Origin: Lachnospiraceae bacterium | Lineage (GTDB): Bacteria; Bacillota; Clostridia; Lachnospirales; Lachnospiraceae | Reading direction: 5' to 3' | Assembly (NCBI GenBank): GCA_003862155.1 | Contig: QOUV01000005.1 | Location: 62,001 to 126,000, forward strand | DNA length: 64,000 nt | In this document: piece by piece, positions 52,187 to 61,661 of the stretch | Layout of the letters: every line of letters begins with the position of its first letter | How positions within the stretch are numbered: the first letter of the stretch is position 1 | Notes under the pieces: model-generated | Told to the model about the DNA's origin: nothing | Seen by the model: the letters and a program-made list of their open reading frames with translations, nothing else | Databases searched by the model: none | Made by a program: the position numbers and the translations under genes

Positions 52187-54058
52187 ATGAATTTTAAAGA
52201 TTTTAAAGCAAAATTTTCCATAAATCTGACAGAGCAGCAGGAAGAAGCAGTACAGGCAGTCGAAGGGCCGGTACTGCTTCTTAGTGTACCCGGAAGTGGA
52301 AAGACTACAGTCCTTGTAACCCGCATTGGATGGATGATCTACGGCTGTGGCATAAAGCCGGAATCCATTCTTGTCCTGACTTATACCGTAGCTTCTGCCC
52401 GCGATATGGAGCGCAGATTCGCGTCAAAATTTGGTGAGGACCTCGGGAGCAAGGTCCATTTTTCCACAATAAATTCCATATGCCAGCGCATAATCTACTG
52501 GTACGCGAAAGCCACCGGAAATACAGTTTTCGACTTTTCGGACTACTCCCCAAAACAGGCCGCTTTTCTAAGCCAGGCCTACACCAGGACTTCCGGAGGT
52601 TACGCGACAGAATCGGATCTGCAGGATATCCGCACCCAGATCACCTACATCAAAAATATGATGCTCTCAAATGAACAGATCGATGCGATGAATGAGGACC
52701 TCGACTACGATATCGCAAAAATCTACCGCGGCTACAGGGAGTTTATGCGGCAGCAGCATATCATGGATTACGACGACCAGCTAGTCTACGCGCTCGTCAT
52801 GTTAAAAAGCGACAGGAGGGTCCTAGAGCATGTCCAGTCGAGATTTTCGTATGTTCTTGTCGATGAAGCTCAGGACACCTCGAAGATCCAGCATGTGATA
52901 ATTTCAATGATCGCGAAGCGAAATGACAGCGACAATCTCTTTATGGTAGGCGATGAGGACCAGAGCATTTACGGTTTCCGCGGCGCCTACCCGGAAGCTC
53001 TTATGTCCTTTGGCAAAGTACATAAAAATTCAAAAGTCCTTCTGATGGAGGAGAATTTCCGAAGTGACGCACATATCGTGCGGGCCTGCGAGCGAGTCAT
53101 AAATCACAACGTGCTCCGCCATCCGAAAAAGCTTAAGGCAAGCCATGCGGCAAAGATCCCGGTAAAAATGGTCGAAGTTTTTACAAGGGGTGCACAGCTT
53201 AACTATCTGCTAAAGGCCGCGTCCGACTTAAAGGAAGAGACCGCTGTCCTTTACCGCGACAACGAGAGCATAATCCCATTCGTCGACATGCTTGAAAAGC
53301 ACGGAGTCCCTTACCGCATCAGAAAATCTGAACTCAATTTTTTTACAAGCAGAATAGTAAAAGATCTGGCGGACATCATACATTTCGCCTACGATCCGAC
53401 CAACACAGAGGCCTTTATGAACATCTACTTCAAGGTCCGGACCTATCTTAAAAAAGAGAATGCCCGCGTCCTGTGCGGTGTCAGCCAGTCGAGCGGATGC
53501 ACGGTTTTTGACGCGGCATACAACAGCTCCCTCTTAAAAAGGCGGCAGCTGTCTTCGATAGAAAAGGTGGATTCGGATTTCAGGCATATAGTAAAGCTCT
53601 CTGGCAAAGACGCTCTAAGCTGCATCCTCTACTCGATGGGCTACCTCGACTATCTGGAGCGTTCAAAGATGGATACCCGCAAGCTTTTTGCCCTGAAAAA
53701 AATATCCGAAGGTACTCCTGATCTCAGAGGATTTCTGACGAGGCTTGATTTTTTAAATAAGACGATAAGTGAGAAGGAAAATGATCCGGGTGTACCGCTG
53801 ATACTCTCGACTATACATTCGAGCAAAGGCCTCGAGTACGACAACGTCTATCTGATCGATGTGATGGACGGCGTATTTCCGAAGGCTGAAAAGCCTCCGC
53901 AGAAGATCACCGATGCAGATAAAGTGACTCCCGAACAGGAAGCATACGAGGAGGAACGGAGAATATTCTATGTCGGCGCGACCCGCGCCAAAAAGAGGCT
54001 TACGATCTTTACATTCAAACACGCATCCTCTACATTTGCAAATGAGATGCTTAAATAA
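52187..54058 (+). CDS. UvrD/Rep-type superfamily 1 DNA helicase
   Basis: A 3'-5' helicase of the UvrD family. The 623-residue product has LTEQQEEAVQAVEGPVLLLSVPGSGKTTVLVTRI (Q motif and motif I), LVLTYTVASARDM (Ia), VLVDEAQDTS (II), MVGDEDQSIYGFRGA (III), LMEENFRSD (IV), STIHSSKGLEYDNVYLID (V) and RRIFYVGATRAKKRL (VI). It is shorter than UvrD/PcrA and lacks their C-terminal basic tail. The Shine-Dalgarno sequence is weak; it may be coupled to the metalloprotease gene. Its stop is adjacent to the stop of the converging EAL gene. A role in repair or recombination is likely. Confidence 0.94.
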   Translation: MNFKDFKAKFSINLTEQQEEAVQAVEGPVLLLSVPGSGKTTVLVTRIGWMIYGCGIKPESILVLTYTVASARDMERRFASKFGEDLGSKVHFSTINSICQRIIYWYAKATGNTVFDFSDYSPKQAAFLSQAYTRTSGGYATESDLQDIRTQITYIKNMMLSNEQIDAMNEDLDYDIAKIYRGYREFMRQQHIMDYDDQLVYALVMLKSDRRVLEHVQSRFSYVLVDEAQDTSKIQHVIISMIAKRNDSDNLFMVGDEDQSIYGFRGAYPEALMSFGKVHKNSKVLLMEENFRSDAHIVRACERVINHNVLRHPKKLKASHAAKIPVKMVEVFTRGAQLNYLLKAASDLKEETAVLYRDNESIIPFVDMLEKHGVPYRIRKSELNFFTSRIVKDLADIIHFAYDPTNTEAFMNIYFKVRTYLKKENARVLCGVSQSSGCTVFDAAYNSSLLKRRQLSSIEKVDSDFRHIVKLSGKDALSCILYSMGYLDYLERSKMDTRKLFALKKISEGTPDLRGFLTRLDFLNKTISEKENDPGVPLILSTIHSSKGLEYDNVYLIDVMDGVFPKAEKPPQKITDADKVTPEQEAYEEERRIFYVGATRAKKRLTIFTFKHASSTFANEMLK

Positions 54059-55957
54059 TCACGCTGTTCTCTTATTTTTCTTTAGGAAGGTAATGTATTC
54101 ATCCTTTGGAAGAGGTTTGCTGAAATAGAAGCCCTGAATGTAGTCGATATTCAGGTTCTCCATAGCGTTCAAATCCTCAGCGGTCTCGACTCCCTCGGCT
54201 ACGACCTTGAGAGAAAGCCCCTTTGCCATATGGATCATCGAGTCCATTATAAGACCCACGCGGCTCGATTCAGTGTACTTCGTGACCATCGATCTGTCGG
54301 CTTTTATGAAGTTAATAGGCATATCCACCACATAATTCAGATTGCTCTCGCCGTTTCCGAAGTCGTCAAGCGAGCAGCTGCAGCCGGCGGCCCTGAAAGC
54401 ACTCAGATTCTTCAGGAGACTGTCACGGTCTACTATCATCGCGGTCTCGGTGATCTCAAAGCAGAACATCTGAGGAGGCACATCCGCCTCTCTCATCTTC
54501 TGCAGATACCTGTCCGAGAGAGTGTCATCTTCACACTGGAGCACCGAAAGATTGATGTCGATAAACTTCACGCCAAGATCTGCGAGCCCGCCATTCTTTA
54601 TCAGGTCGAGCGTCTTTTCAAACATGATATCACCGATATTTGTGACCTGTCCGGTCTTTTCAGTTACAGGAATAAACATGCCAGGGGGAACAATAGAGCC
54701 ATCCTCTCTTCTGATGCGGACCAGCGCCTCAGCTCCTGTAAATGCGTCCTCGTTTGTCGAATAAATAGGCTGGAAAAATGGCTCGATCCGATCCTCCGCA
54801 ATGGCGTTCTCGACTTCCTTCGCCATGTTCCTCTCCTGCCTCAGCCGTTCGTACATACTGTCAGTCATAACGATAATATTGGAATCTGAGTACTCTCCGT
54901 TCACAGAGAGCTGTCCTAAAAGTTCGAGGATCTCTGTAACAGAATCAGCCCTTCGCCCCTGTGTCTCAAAGGCCTCAATGAAGTTTATCCCTTTCTCCTC
55001 ACAGAATTTGTGAGCTCTATGGTTTATCTCCTCTGCCTTCCCGGAAGCAGCCACAGGGTCTCTGAATACAATGATATAGCCGGACTGTCCATCGTAAAAA
55101 GTCTTGGAATGCGGCAGATTTCCAAAATAATTCGCTGCGCTCATCATAATGGCGCTGTATCTCTCGGATGTTGATGCCAGGTCGTCGATGATCTTCACAT
55201 AAATATAGGAGAACTGTAAATCCTTCTTGTAGAAGTCCTCTATGTACATCTGGAATGTGCTTAAGTTAAAAAGTCCGGTAGTTCGGTCTATCCTGATCAC
55301 AGGGTTCTCGAGTTCAAGGAACAGAACGAAAAGCCCCAGCGCAGTTCCGAAACCGACGAGAAGTAAATTCGGATGGAAGAACTGAATCCCCGCAGTGAGA
55401 CTTCCACACAACACCCAGGAGATCATAGATATGGTAATATTCCACGGCACTCTTTTTCGGTAAATGAGTACCATCACAAATGTAATTATCAAAAAATAGA
55501 ACGAGAATAAATACGTAACTATACAGGAAGGTCCAAAGGAGAATGTGATATTCATGCCATTGGTGTAATAATCGATCGGTACAACAAATGTCACAGCCGC
55601 ACCGGTAAGGTAGATAAAAAAGCTCGCCCGCTGAATGATGATCTCACCGTGCTGGGTGACCGGCATCAGAGTCGTCGTATAGGCGAAGCCAAAATACGCC
55701 ATAAACATCAGCGCGATCAGGTAGAGCTTGCAGATGATATCGACGACAATCGATGGAGATCCAATACTGCCGCCATAAAGCCTGTCAGCCATTATCGCAA
55801 ATACAGACACAACATCGAGTATCAGACAGACCAGTCCAACCATAAGAGCCCTCCCAAAATAGCGGCTGCTCCTCAGGTCGACCTTCTTCTGCCTTTTATA
55901 AAAATATGCAATTATTATCAGCAGCGCAATCCCGCAGCACTGAGTGACAATATTCAT
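54059..55957 (-). CDS. Membrane EAL-domain cyclic-di-GMP phosphodiesterase (copy 1)
   Basis: The 632-residue product has about seven membrane helices in the first 220 residues, a degenerate GGDEF-like domain (about 230-370, TTGLFNLSTFQMYIEDF, no GGDEF signature), then an EAL domain with GAEALVRIRRE, DINLSVLQ, CFEITETAMI, LDDFGNGESNLNY, FIKADRSM, VVAEGVET and QGFYFSKPLP. All known metal and catalytic residues are present, so it should hydrolyse cyclic di-GMP. It is a close paralogue of the gene at 57368, with nearly identical DNA in parts of the EAL domain. Start at 55957 follows AGGATGAT. Confidence 0.95.
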   Translation of the reverse strand: MNIVTQCCGIALLIIIAYFYKRQKKVDLRSSRYFGRALMVGLVCLILDVVSVFAIMADRLYGGSIGSPSIVVDIICKLYLIALMFMAYFGFAYTTTLMPVTQHGEIIIQRASFFIYLTGAAVTFVVPIDYYTNGMNITFSFGPSCIVTYLFSFYFLIITFVMVLIYRKRVPWNITISMISWVLCGSLTAGIQFFHPNLLLVGFGTALGLFVLFLELENPVIRIDRTTGLFNLSTFQMYIEDFYKKDLQFSYIYVKIIDDLASTSERYSAIMMSAANYFGNLPHSKTFYDGQSGYIIVFRDPVAASGKAEEINHRAHKFCEEKGINFIEAFETQGRRADSVTEILELLGQLSVNGEYSDSNIIVMTDSMYERLRQERNMAKEVENAIAEDRIEPFFQPIYSTNEDAFTGAEALVRIRREDGSIVPPGMFIPVTEKTGQVTNIGDIMFEKTLDLIKNGGLADLGVKFIDINLSVLQCEDDTLSDRYLQKMREADVPPQMFCFEITETAMIVDRDSLLKNLSAFRAAGCSCSLDDFGNGESNLNYVVDMPINFIKADRSMVTKYTESSRVGLIMDSMIHMAKGLSLKVVAEGVETAEDLNAMENLNIDYIQGFYFSKPLPKDEYITFLKKNKRTA

Positions 55958-56094
55958 ATCATCCTACCTGCTAAAAACCATGCAAATATCATTCAAGTAC
56001 ACAAAACATTATAACATAGAATTTGGATCCGGGCACATTTTTCAGATAAATCGGTTCTGTCGCAACCGTTTTACCAACAATTGTTTCTAATATT

Positions 56095-56122
56095 TTTACA
56101 AAATGTGGTAGAATTCTATTAT
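56095..56122 (+). promoter_or_regulatory. Candidate promoter of the nitrogenase-like gene
   Basis: TTTACA (56095-56100), 16-nt spacer, TATTAT (56117-56122), 29 bp before the ATG at 56152. A CGGTT/AACCG inverted pair lies at about 56052-56068. Confidence 0.5.
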
Positions 56123-56151
56123 AAAAAGTCAGGAGATACAGAGACAGATTC

Positions 56152-57366
56152 ATGAACGACAAGATTAAAAAACAGGTTTTTACTCATATCCCGGTTTACT
56201 CGGGCGACGTGTCCGGAGCAGCTTCAGCGCTCTACGAGTTCGGCGGACTCACTGTAATCCACGATCCTAGCGGCTGCAACTCGACTTACAATACATTCGA
56301 CGAACTCAGGTGGAATAAGCTCGAGAGCGCCATCTACATCTCAGGTCTTAAAGAGAGTGACGCGATAAGTGGAAATGACGAAAGACTTATCGAAGATATC
56401 GTATCAGCCATTGACGGCCGCTCCAGACGCCCGAAGTTTATCGCGCTCTGCAACTCCCCTGTTCCGGATATCATCGGCACTGATTTCGCAGCGATCTGCC
56501 GCCTCCTTGAAAAAAAGACCGGAATTCCCGCCTTCTATGTCCGCACAAATGCTATGCACGATTACACTTTTGGCGGCGCGAATGCTTTTCTCACCCTTGC
56601 CGAAAAATTCCTGGGCGGCCCGGATCCATCTGGTACGAAGTCAGATCAGCTGGATTCTGTCGGCAGGAATCAATCTGGCAATTGCAGTCTCCGGGTAAAT
56701 CTTCTTGGCCTTACTCCGTTTGAATATCCCTTCGATGCACAGATTGACGGGCTCTATGAGATTATAAAAAATGCCGGCTTTAGTGTCTGTGCGAACTGGG
56801 GGAAAGGCACTGCAGATCACCCTGTCACCTTTGACGACGTGGCTATGGCTGCGACAGCCGACGTCTCGCTCGTGCTCTCTTCCTCAGGGATAAAAGCTGC
56901 GGAGTTCCTCCACCAGAAATTCGGCATCCCATACGTGATCGGAGATCCTCTTGCCTCGGATGAATTTGCTTCAGTTATATTTAACGATTTAAAAGCACCT
57001 TTTTCCATGAAAGTAGTTAAAAATTCTTATCTGAATATACTGGATGATGAAAAGAGCGATTCAACTGTATTTATCGGAGAGCCGGTGACAATGGGCTCAG
57101 AGGCCGCAGCATACGCACTTTCCCACGGTCATGCCTCACTTGTCTGCACGACAGAGTTGACGGATTCTCTTGTAAGTGAGAACACTTCCTGCCCACGCGG
57201 TGAGGCTGAGATTGCCGAATCTATAATGAAAGCCAGCGTTATACACGGGGATCCGATACTTAAAAACGCCACGTCTCATGGGAAACGTGGCTTTGAGAGG
57301 CGTCACCAGACATGGGTGGACGAACCGCACCTGGCTATGTCTGGCAGAATGTTTTTCAGGAAATAG
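56152..57366 (+). CDS. Solitary nitrogenase component 1-like protein (NifD/NifE fold)
   Basis: The 404-residue product resembles nitrogenase component 1 family proteins of unknown function found in clostridia. It has VYSGDVSGAASALYEFGGLTVIHDPSGCNSTYNTFDELRW with Cys42 where P-cluster or 4Fe-4S ligands occur, FIALCNSPVPDIIGTD with Cys100, then RVNLLGLTPFEYP, DVSLVLSSSGIKAAEFLHQKFGIPYVIGDPL and VFIGEPVTMGSEAAAYALSHG. The residues that hold FeMo-cofactor in NifD are not evident. No nifH, nifK or cofactor gene is in the window. The only strong AGGAG is 17 nt before the ATG, too far for good use. It sits between two paralogous EAL genes. Confidence 0.82.
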   Translation: MNDKIKKQVFTHIPVYSGDVSGAASALYEFGGLTVIHDPSGCNSTYNTFDELRWNKLESAIYISGLKESDAISGNDERLIEDIVSAIDGRSRRPKFIALCNSPVPDIIGTDFAAICRLLEKKTGIPAFYVRTNAMHDYTFGGANAFLTLAEKFLGGPDPSGTKSDQLDSVGRNQSGNCSLRVNLLGLTPFEYPFDAQIDGLYEIIKNAGFSVCANWGKGTADHPVTFDDVAMAATADVSLVLSSSGIKAAEFLHQKFGIPYVIGDPLASDEFASVIFNDLKAPFSMKVVKNSYLNILDDEKSDSTVFIGEPVTMGSEAAAYALSHGHASLVCTTELTDSLVSENTSCPRGEAEIAESIMKASVIHGDPILKNATSHGKRGFERRHQTWVDEPHLAMSGRMFFRK

Positions 57367-57367
57367 G

Positions 57368-59257
57368 TTAAGCTGTTTTTTTATTTTTTCTAAGGAATCT
57401 GATGTACTCGTCTTTCGGAAGAGGTTTGCTGAAATAGAAGCCCTGAATGTAGTCGACCTTCAGGTGTTTCATGGCGTCGAGGTCTTTTACAGTCTCAACT
57501 CCCTCAGCAACGATCTTTAAGGAGAGGCCGTTTGCCATGTGAATCATCGAATCCATTATAAGGCCTACACGGCTCGATTCAGTGTACTTCGTGACCATCG
57601 ACCTGTCAGCTTTTATGAAGTTAATAGGCATATCCACCACATAGTTCAGATTGCTCTCGCCGTTTCCGAAGTCATCCAGCGAGCAGCTGCAGCCGGCATC
57701 CCTGAAAGCATTCAGGTTGTTAAGAAGACTGTCTCTATCTACTATCATCGCAGTCTCTGTGATCTCAAAACAGAACATCTGAGGTGGAACGCCCGCCTCT
57801 ATCATTTTCTTTAAATATCTGGAAGAGAGAGTGTCGTCCTCGCACTGGAGTACCGAAAGATTTATGTCGATAAACTTGACACCGAGATCAGAGAGTTCGC
57901 CATTTTTTATAAGAGCAAGAGTCTGCTCAAACATGATGTCTCCGATGTTTGTGACCTGTCCGGTCTTTTCAGCCACAGGAATAAACATGCCCGGCAGTAT
58001 GATGGTACCGTCCTCTCTTCTGATGCGTACTAAGGCCTCAGCTCCGGTGAACGCGTCTTCATCAATCGAGTAGATAGGCTGGAAAAACGCCTCGACTCTT
58101 CCCTCTTCGATGGCATTTTCAATTTCCTTTGACATGGATCTCTCCTGTCTCATCCGCTCGTACATGCTCTCTGTCAGAGTGATTATCCCTGAATCTGAGT
58201 ACTCGCCATTCACGGAGAGCAGCCCCAGAATTTCAAGTATCTCTGTGACAGAGTCAGCTCTTCTCCCCTCTGTCTCAAGGCCTTCCAGGAAGCTTATCCT
58301 GTTCTCGTGGCAGAATTTCTTTAGTTCTCTGTTGACCTTATCAGCTGTCTCTTCAGCCGTCTTCGGATTATGGAATATTATGAAAAATCCATGCTGTCCG
58401 TCATAGAATGCCCTTGAATGCGGCAGGCTTCCAAAGTATGAAGCGGCTTTCATCACAGTAGCGTTGTATCTTTCAGATGAAGTCGACAGATCGTCGATAA
58501 GCTTTATGAAAATATATGAAAACTGTAGATTTTTTCTGTTGAAATCTTCGATATAGAGCTGGAAAGTGCTCAGGTTAAAAAGTCCGGTAATCTTATCGAT
58601 CTGAGTTCCCGGGTTCTCGAGTTCGAGATAGATGACACAGAGTCCAAGCGCTGATCCGAAGCCTACTACAAGCACCTGAGGAAAAATAAACTGAATCAGA
58701 GCCACAGCCAGGTCAGTTGTAGTCAGAAACATGATCGTCGCAAAGACTGTCCTCGGAATCCTCTTCCGATAATAGAGTGCCATGATAAGTGTCGCAAGGA
58801 TGAAAAAAGCGGCAAAAGAGTATGTCGCTATACATGCCGGTCCATATGAATATGTGATATCCCCGCTGTTCCAGTAGTAGATAGGGAGAACCGCTATTAA
58901 GACTGCGATAAAGATATACAGTGAAATAGCTGCGTGTGCTATTTTTTTCTCACCCTCCTGCGTTATCGGCATCTGAGACACCGTGTAGTCAAAGCCGATA
59001 TACAGCATAAAGATCAGTGCCATCAGATAGAGCTTGCATATGACAGCCGTCACAACACCAGCGATCTGTCCGCCATAATAGTTGTCGTGTATTATGGCAA
59101 CGATCGAGAGGATATCCAGAAACAGGCAGCTCAGATCGGCCTCAAGAGCAATATTGAACAGATAACTGCTTCTGAAATCAACCTTCTTCTGTCTTCTGTA
59201 AAAGAATACGACAACAGTCAATAACGCTATTCCGCAAAGCTGAGTAATAATATTCAT
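57368..59257 (-). CDS. Membrane EAL-domain cyclic-di-GMP phosphodiesterase (copy 2)
   Basis: The 629-residue product has the same layout as copy 1: about seven membrane helices, a degenerate GGDEF-like domain (TGLFNLSTFQLYIEDF) and a complete EAL domain (GAEALVRIRRE, DINLSVLQ, CFEITETAMI, LDDFGNGESNLNY, FIKADRSM, AEGVET, QGFYFSKPLP). The EAL regions are much closer to each other than the membrane regions, especially at 54230-54420 and 57539-57730, which suggests gene conversion or selection on the catalytic part. The stop lies 1 bp from the stop of the nitrogenase-like gene. It is 17 bp downstream of the methyltransferase gene, so it can be cotranscribed with it. AGGAG precedes the ATG. Confidence 0.95.
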   Translation of the reverse strand: MNIITQLCGIALLTVVVFFYRRQKKVDFRSSYLFNIALEADLSCLFLDILSIVAIIHDNYYGGQIAGVVTAVICKLYLMALIFMLYIGFDYTVSQMPITQEGEKKIAHAAISLYIFIAVLIAVLPIYYWNSGDITYSYGPACIATYSFAAFFILATLIMALYYRKRIPRTVFATIMFLTTTDLAVALIQFIFPQVLVVGFGSALGLCVIYLELENPGTQIDKITGLFNLSTFQLYIEDFNRKNLQFSYIFIKLIDDLSTSSERYNATVMKAASYFGSLPHSRAFYDGQHGFFIIFHNPKTAEETADKVNRELKKFCHENRISFLEGLETEGRRADSVTEILEILGLLSVNGEYSDSGIITLTESMYERMRQERSMSKEIENAIEEGRVEAFFQPIYSIDEDAFTGAEALVRIRREDGTIILPGMFIPVAEKTGQVTNIGDIMFEQTLALIKNGELSDLGVKFIDINLSVLQCEDDTLSSRYLKKMIEAGVPPQMFCFEITETAMIVDRDSLLNNLNAFRDAGCSCSLDDFGNGESNLNYVVDMPINFIKADRSMVTKYTESSRVGLIMDSMIHMANGLSLKIVAEGVETVKDLDAMKHLKVDYIQGFYFSKPLPKDEYIRFLRKNKKTA

Positions 59258-59274
59258 ATGATTCTCTCCTGGTA

Positions 59275-60546
59275 TTATTTCTCACTCACTACCTGGAAAA
59301 TAATAAATTTCAAATAGTAGCTCGTATCCAGTCCCCAGAGGATCGGGTGATCCGGAGCCTGAGTGCTGAACGATACCTGTCTGAGCCGCTTGTGTGCCGC
59401 GGTCGCAGCCTGCCCTATGACTTTTTTGAACAAGTCCTCAGTCATAAAATGAGAGCAGGAACAGGTGGCTAGAAATCCGCCGTCTCTAACAAGCATCATT
59501 CCCTCGCGGTTGATCTCACGGTAACCTTTCTCGGCCTGCTTTACGGTATTTTTCGACTTCGTAAATGCCGGCGGGTCGAGGATCACAAGGTCATAGAGCC
59601 TGCCCTCCCGCCTGAATTCCGGAAGCGCATCTAAAACATCCGCCACTTCAAAGTGTGCTGCAGAATCCAGGCCGTTAAGCTTCGCGTTGTCAGCCGCCTC
59701 CTGAACTGCAAGCTCAGAAATGTCAAGGCCGAGCACGTCCTTTGCCCCGCCCCTGGCAGCATTTAATGCGAAAGTTCCCATATGTGTAAAGCAGTCGAGT
59801 ACTGACTTTCCTCTGGATAGATTCTGAATCGCAAGACGGTTGAATTTCTGGTCGAGGAAAAACCCGGTCTTCTGCCCGTTCTCCACATCTACTTTATATT
59901 TTACACCGTTTTCGACGATTTCGGTAACAGGATTTTCAGGTCTGTCGGGGAAATTTTTGTCAGGATTCCACTCCCGCTGCATATCGTTAAACGGCTTTTC
60001 AATAAAGCCGTCCTTTTTTGTGTAAAGCCAGCCTTTAAAAGGCTTCATGCCCTCTTTTTTTCTGACAGGGGCATCGCTTCTCTCATAGATCCCACGGATG
60101 TTAAAGCCGTCCTCTTTCAACTCTTCAAGGAGGAGACGAAGGATAATCGGCTTTAACCTGTCAATTCCAAGTGAGAGCGACTCGACTACGAGAAGGTCGT
60201 TGTACTTGTCGACGACCATTCCCGGGAAGAAGTCTGCCTCAGAAAAAATCAACCGGCAGGCGTTCATATCGACCACATCTCTCCTGTAATCGACAGCTGC
60301 TCTTACTCTCTCCCTGAAAAATTCCAGGTCAGGTTTTTCTTTTCTGTATCTCGAGAGCATCCTGACTCTGATCTTCGAAGCGGAATTGTAAAAACCCCAT
60401 CCCATGAAATAGTCATCGAAGTCGAGGACTTTCACAAGCTCTCCATCAGCTGTATCATCAGAAGTCTCACTGATCTCATTGTCAAAGATCCACGAGCCGC
60501 CGCTCTTTAAGAGACGTCCCTCACCTTTTTTTATCTTTATATACAT
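59275..60546 (-). CDS. Class I SAM-dependent rRNA methyltransferase (RlmI-like)
   Basis: Predicted 23S rRNA 5-methylcytosine methyltransferase. The 423-residue product has an N-terminal PUA domain (MYIKIKKGEGRLLKSGGSWIFDNEI), a middle RlmI domain with FSEADFFPGMVVDKYNDLLVVESLS, and a Rossmann domain with GQKTGFFLDQKFNR, VLDCFTHMGTFALNAA, VLGLDISELAV and VILDPPAFTKSK. ATG at 60546 follows GGAG; the upstream in-frame ATG at 60558 overlaps that site. It lies 42 bp after hypE and 17 bp before the second EAL gene. Confidence 0.93.
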   Translation of the reverse strand: MYIKIKKGEGRLLKSGGSWIFDNEISETSDDTADGELVKVLDFDDYFMGWGFYNSASKIRVRMLSRYRKEKPDLEFFRERVRAAVDYRRDVVDMNACRLIFSEADFFPGMVVDKYNDLLVVESLSLGIDRLKPIILRLLLEELKEDGFNIRGIYERSDAPVRKKEGMKPFKGWLYTKKDGFIEKPFNDMQREWNPDKNFPDRPENPVTEIVENGVKYKVDVENGQKTGFFLDQKFNRLAIQNLSRGKSVLDCFTHMGTFALNAARGGAKDVLGLDISELAVQEAADNAKLNGLDSAAHFEVADVLDALPEFRREGRLYDLVILDPPAFTKSKNTVKQAEKGYREINREGMMLVRDGGFLATCSCSHFMTEDLFKKVIGQAATAAHKRLRQVSFSTQAPDHPILWGLDTSYYLKFIIFQVVSEK

Positions 60547-60588
60547 TAAGCGCTCCATTTAATATATCGGCTGCACCGGTCCAAATAA

Positions 60589-61593
60589 TCAGCAGATCCT
60601 CGGAAGAAGCTCGTTTCCCGGCTCAGGAAGATAGGTCTCGGTGCCGATCGGTGTCTTTACTGTCACATGTCCCTGGTGCTCGTCACTTACTTCACCAATC
60701 ACAGCCGCGCCGGCCGTATCGTCATAGTCCCGAAGTATCCCGACGATCTCATCCGCATCTGATGACGGTGCTGTGATCACCATTCTGCCTTCGCAGGCGA
60801 GGTAGAGCGGATCTAATCCAAGCATATCGCAGACTCCTCTTACAGCTGAGTCCACCGGCACTCTCTCACGTGAGATCTCAATCCCCACACCGCTCTCGTG
60901 GCAGATCTCATAGAGCACAGTACCGACTCCGCCGCGGGTCGCGTCGCGGACTGCATGAATGTCATGGACTTTCTTAAAGACTGCTGAAAGCGGCTTCCAG
61001 AGCGGCGCGCAGTCACTTGTAACATCGGCTTCGATTCCATATTCATCTCTCGAAAGTAGGATAGCGCAGCCGTGTCTTCCGACATCTCCTGTCACGATGA
61101 CGGCGTCTCCCGGCCTCGCAAAAGCTCCTGAAGTGTTCGTCCCATAGACGATCTCACCGATACCAGCTGTCGTTATAAAGCACCCGTCCACCTGTCCTTT
61201 TCCAGCGACTTTCGTATCGCCTGCGACAATGGAAACACCGCATTTTCCTGCGGTCTCCGCCATCGAAGACACTATCTTTTCCAGAAGAGCGACCGGATAC
61301 CCCTCCTCTATCACAAAAGAGCAGGTCAGGTACAGAGGTCTCGCGCCCATACAGGTGAGATCGTTTACCGTGCCACAGACGCTTAGTTCTCCGACATTTC
61401 CTCCCGGAAAAAATGCCGGGCTTACGATAAAACCATCAGTCGACATGGCTATCTGGCCATCAGGCTGCGGCAGAACTGCTGCGTCGTCAGCAGTAAAAAA
61501 CTGATTTTCAAGATGCTTTTTAAATACGTTTGTGATGAGCTCAGAGGTCTGTTTGCCACCAGCCCCCATCGCAAGAGTTACATAGTCTGTCAT
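60589..61593 (-). CDS. hypE: Hydrogenase maturation factor HypE (orphan)
   Basis: HypE takes the carbamoyl group from HypF to its C-terminal Cys and dehydrates it to thiocyanate, the source of CN ligands for NiFe-hydrogenase. The 334-residue product has TLAMGAGGKQTSELI, MSTDGFIVSPAFFPGGNVGELSVCGTVNDLTCMGARPLYL, IVAGDTKVAGKG, VRDATRGGVGTVLYEI and the end PRIC with Cys334, all diagnostic. No hypABCDF or hydrogenase genes are in the window. There is no recognisable Shine-Dalgarno sequence before the ATG at 61593. It is 68 bp downstream of the EamA gene and upstream of the RlmI-like gene. Confidence 0.94.
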   Translation of the reverse strand: MTDYVTLAMGAGGKQTSELITNVFKKHLENQFFTADDAAVLPQPDGQIAMSTDGFIVSPAFFPGGNVGELSVCGTVNDLTCMGARPLYLTCSFVIEEGYPVALLEKIVSSMAETAGKCGVSIVAGDTKVAGKGQVDGCFITTAGIGEIVYGTNTSGAFARPGDAVIVTGDVGRHGCAILLSRDEYGIEADVTSDCAPLWKPLSAVFKKVHDIHAVRDATRGGVGTVLYEICHESGVGIEISRERVPVDSAVRGVCDMLGLDPLYLACEGRMVITAPSSDADEIVGILRDYDDTAGAAVIGEVSDEHQGHVTVKTPIGTETYLPEPGNELLPRIC

Positions 61594-61661
61594 AAATTAA
61601 ATATTACACTAAACTTGTAGAAAGAGCAATAAATTGCTGATATGATAATAACTTCAGCCTG

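Noticed and set aside
56152-57366. Genuine molybdenum nitrogenase subunit (nifD)
   Set aside because: It is shorter than NifD, stands alone, and the cofactor-binding Cys/His residues of NifD are not evident; a nitrogenase-like protein of unknown role is safer.
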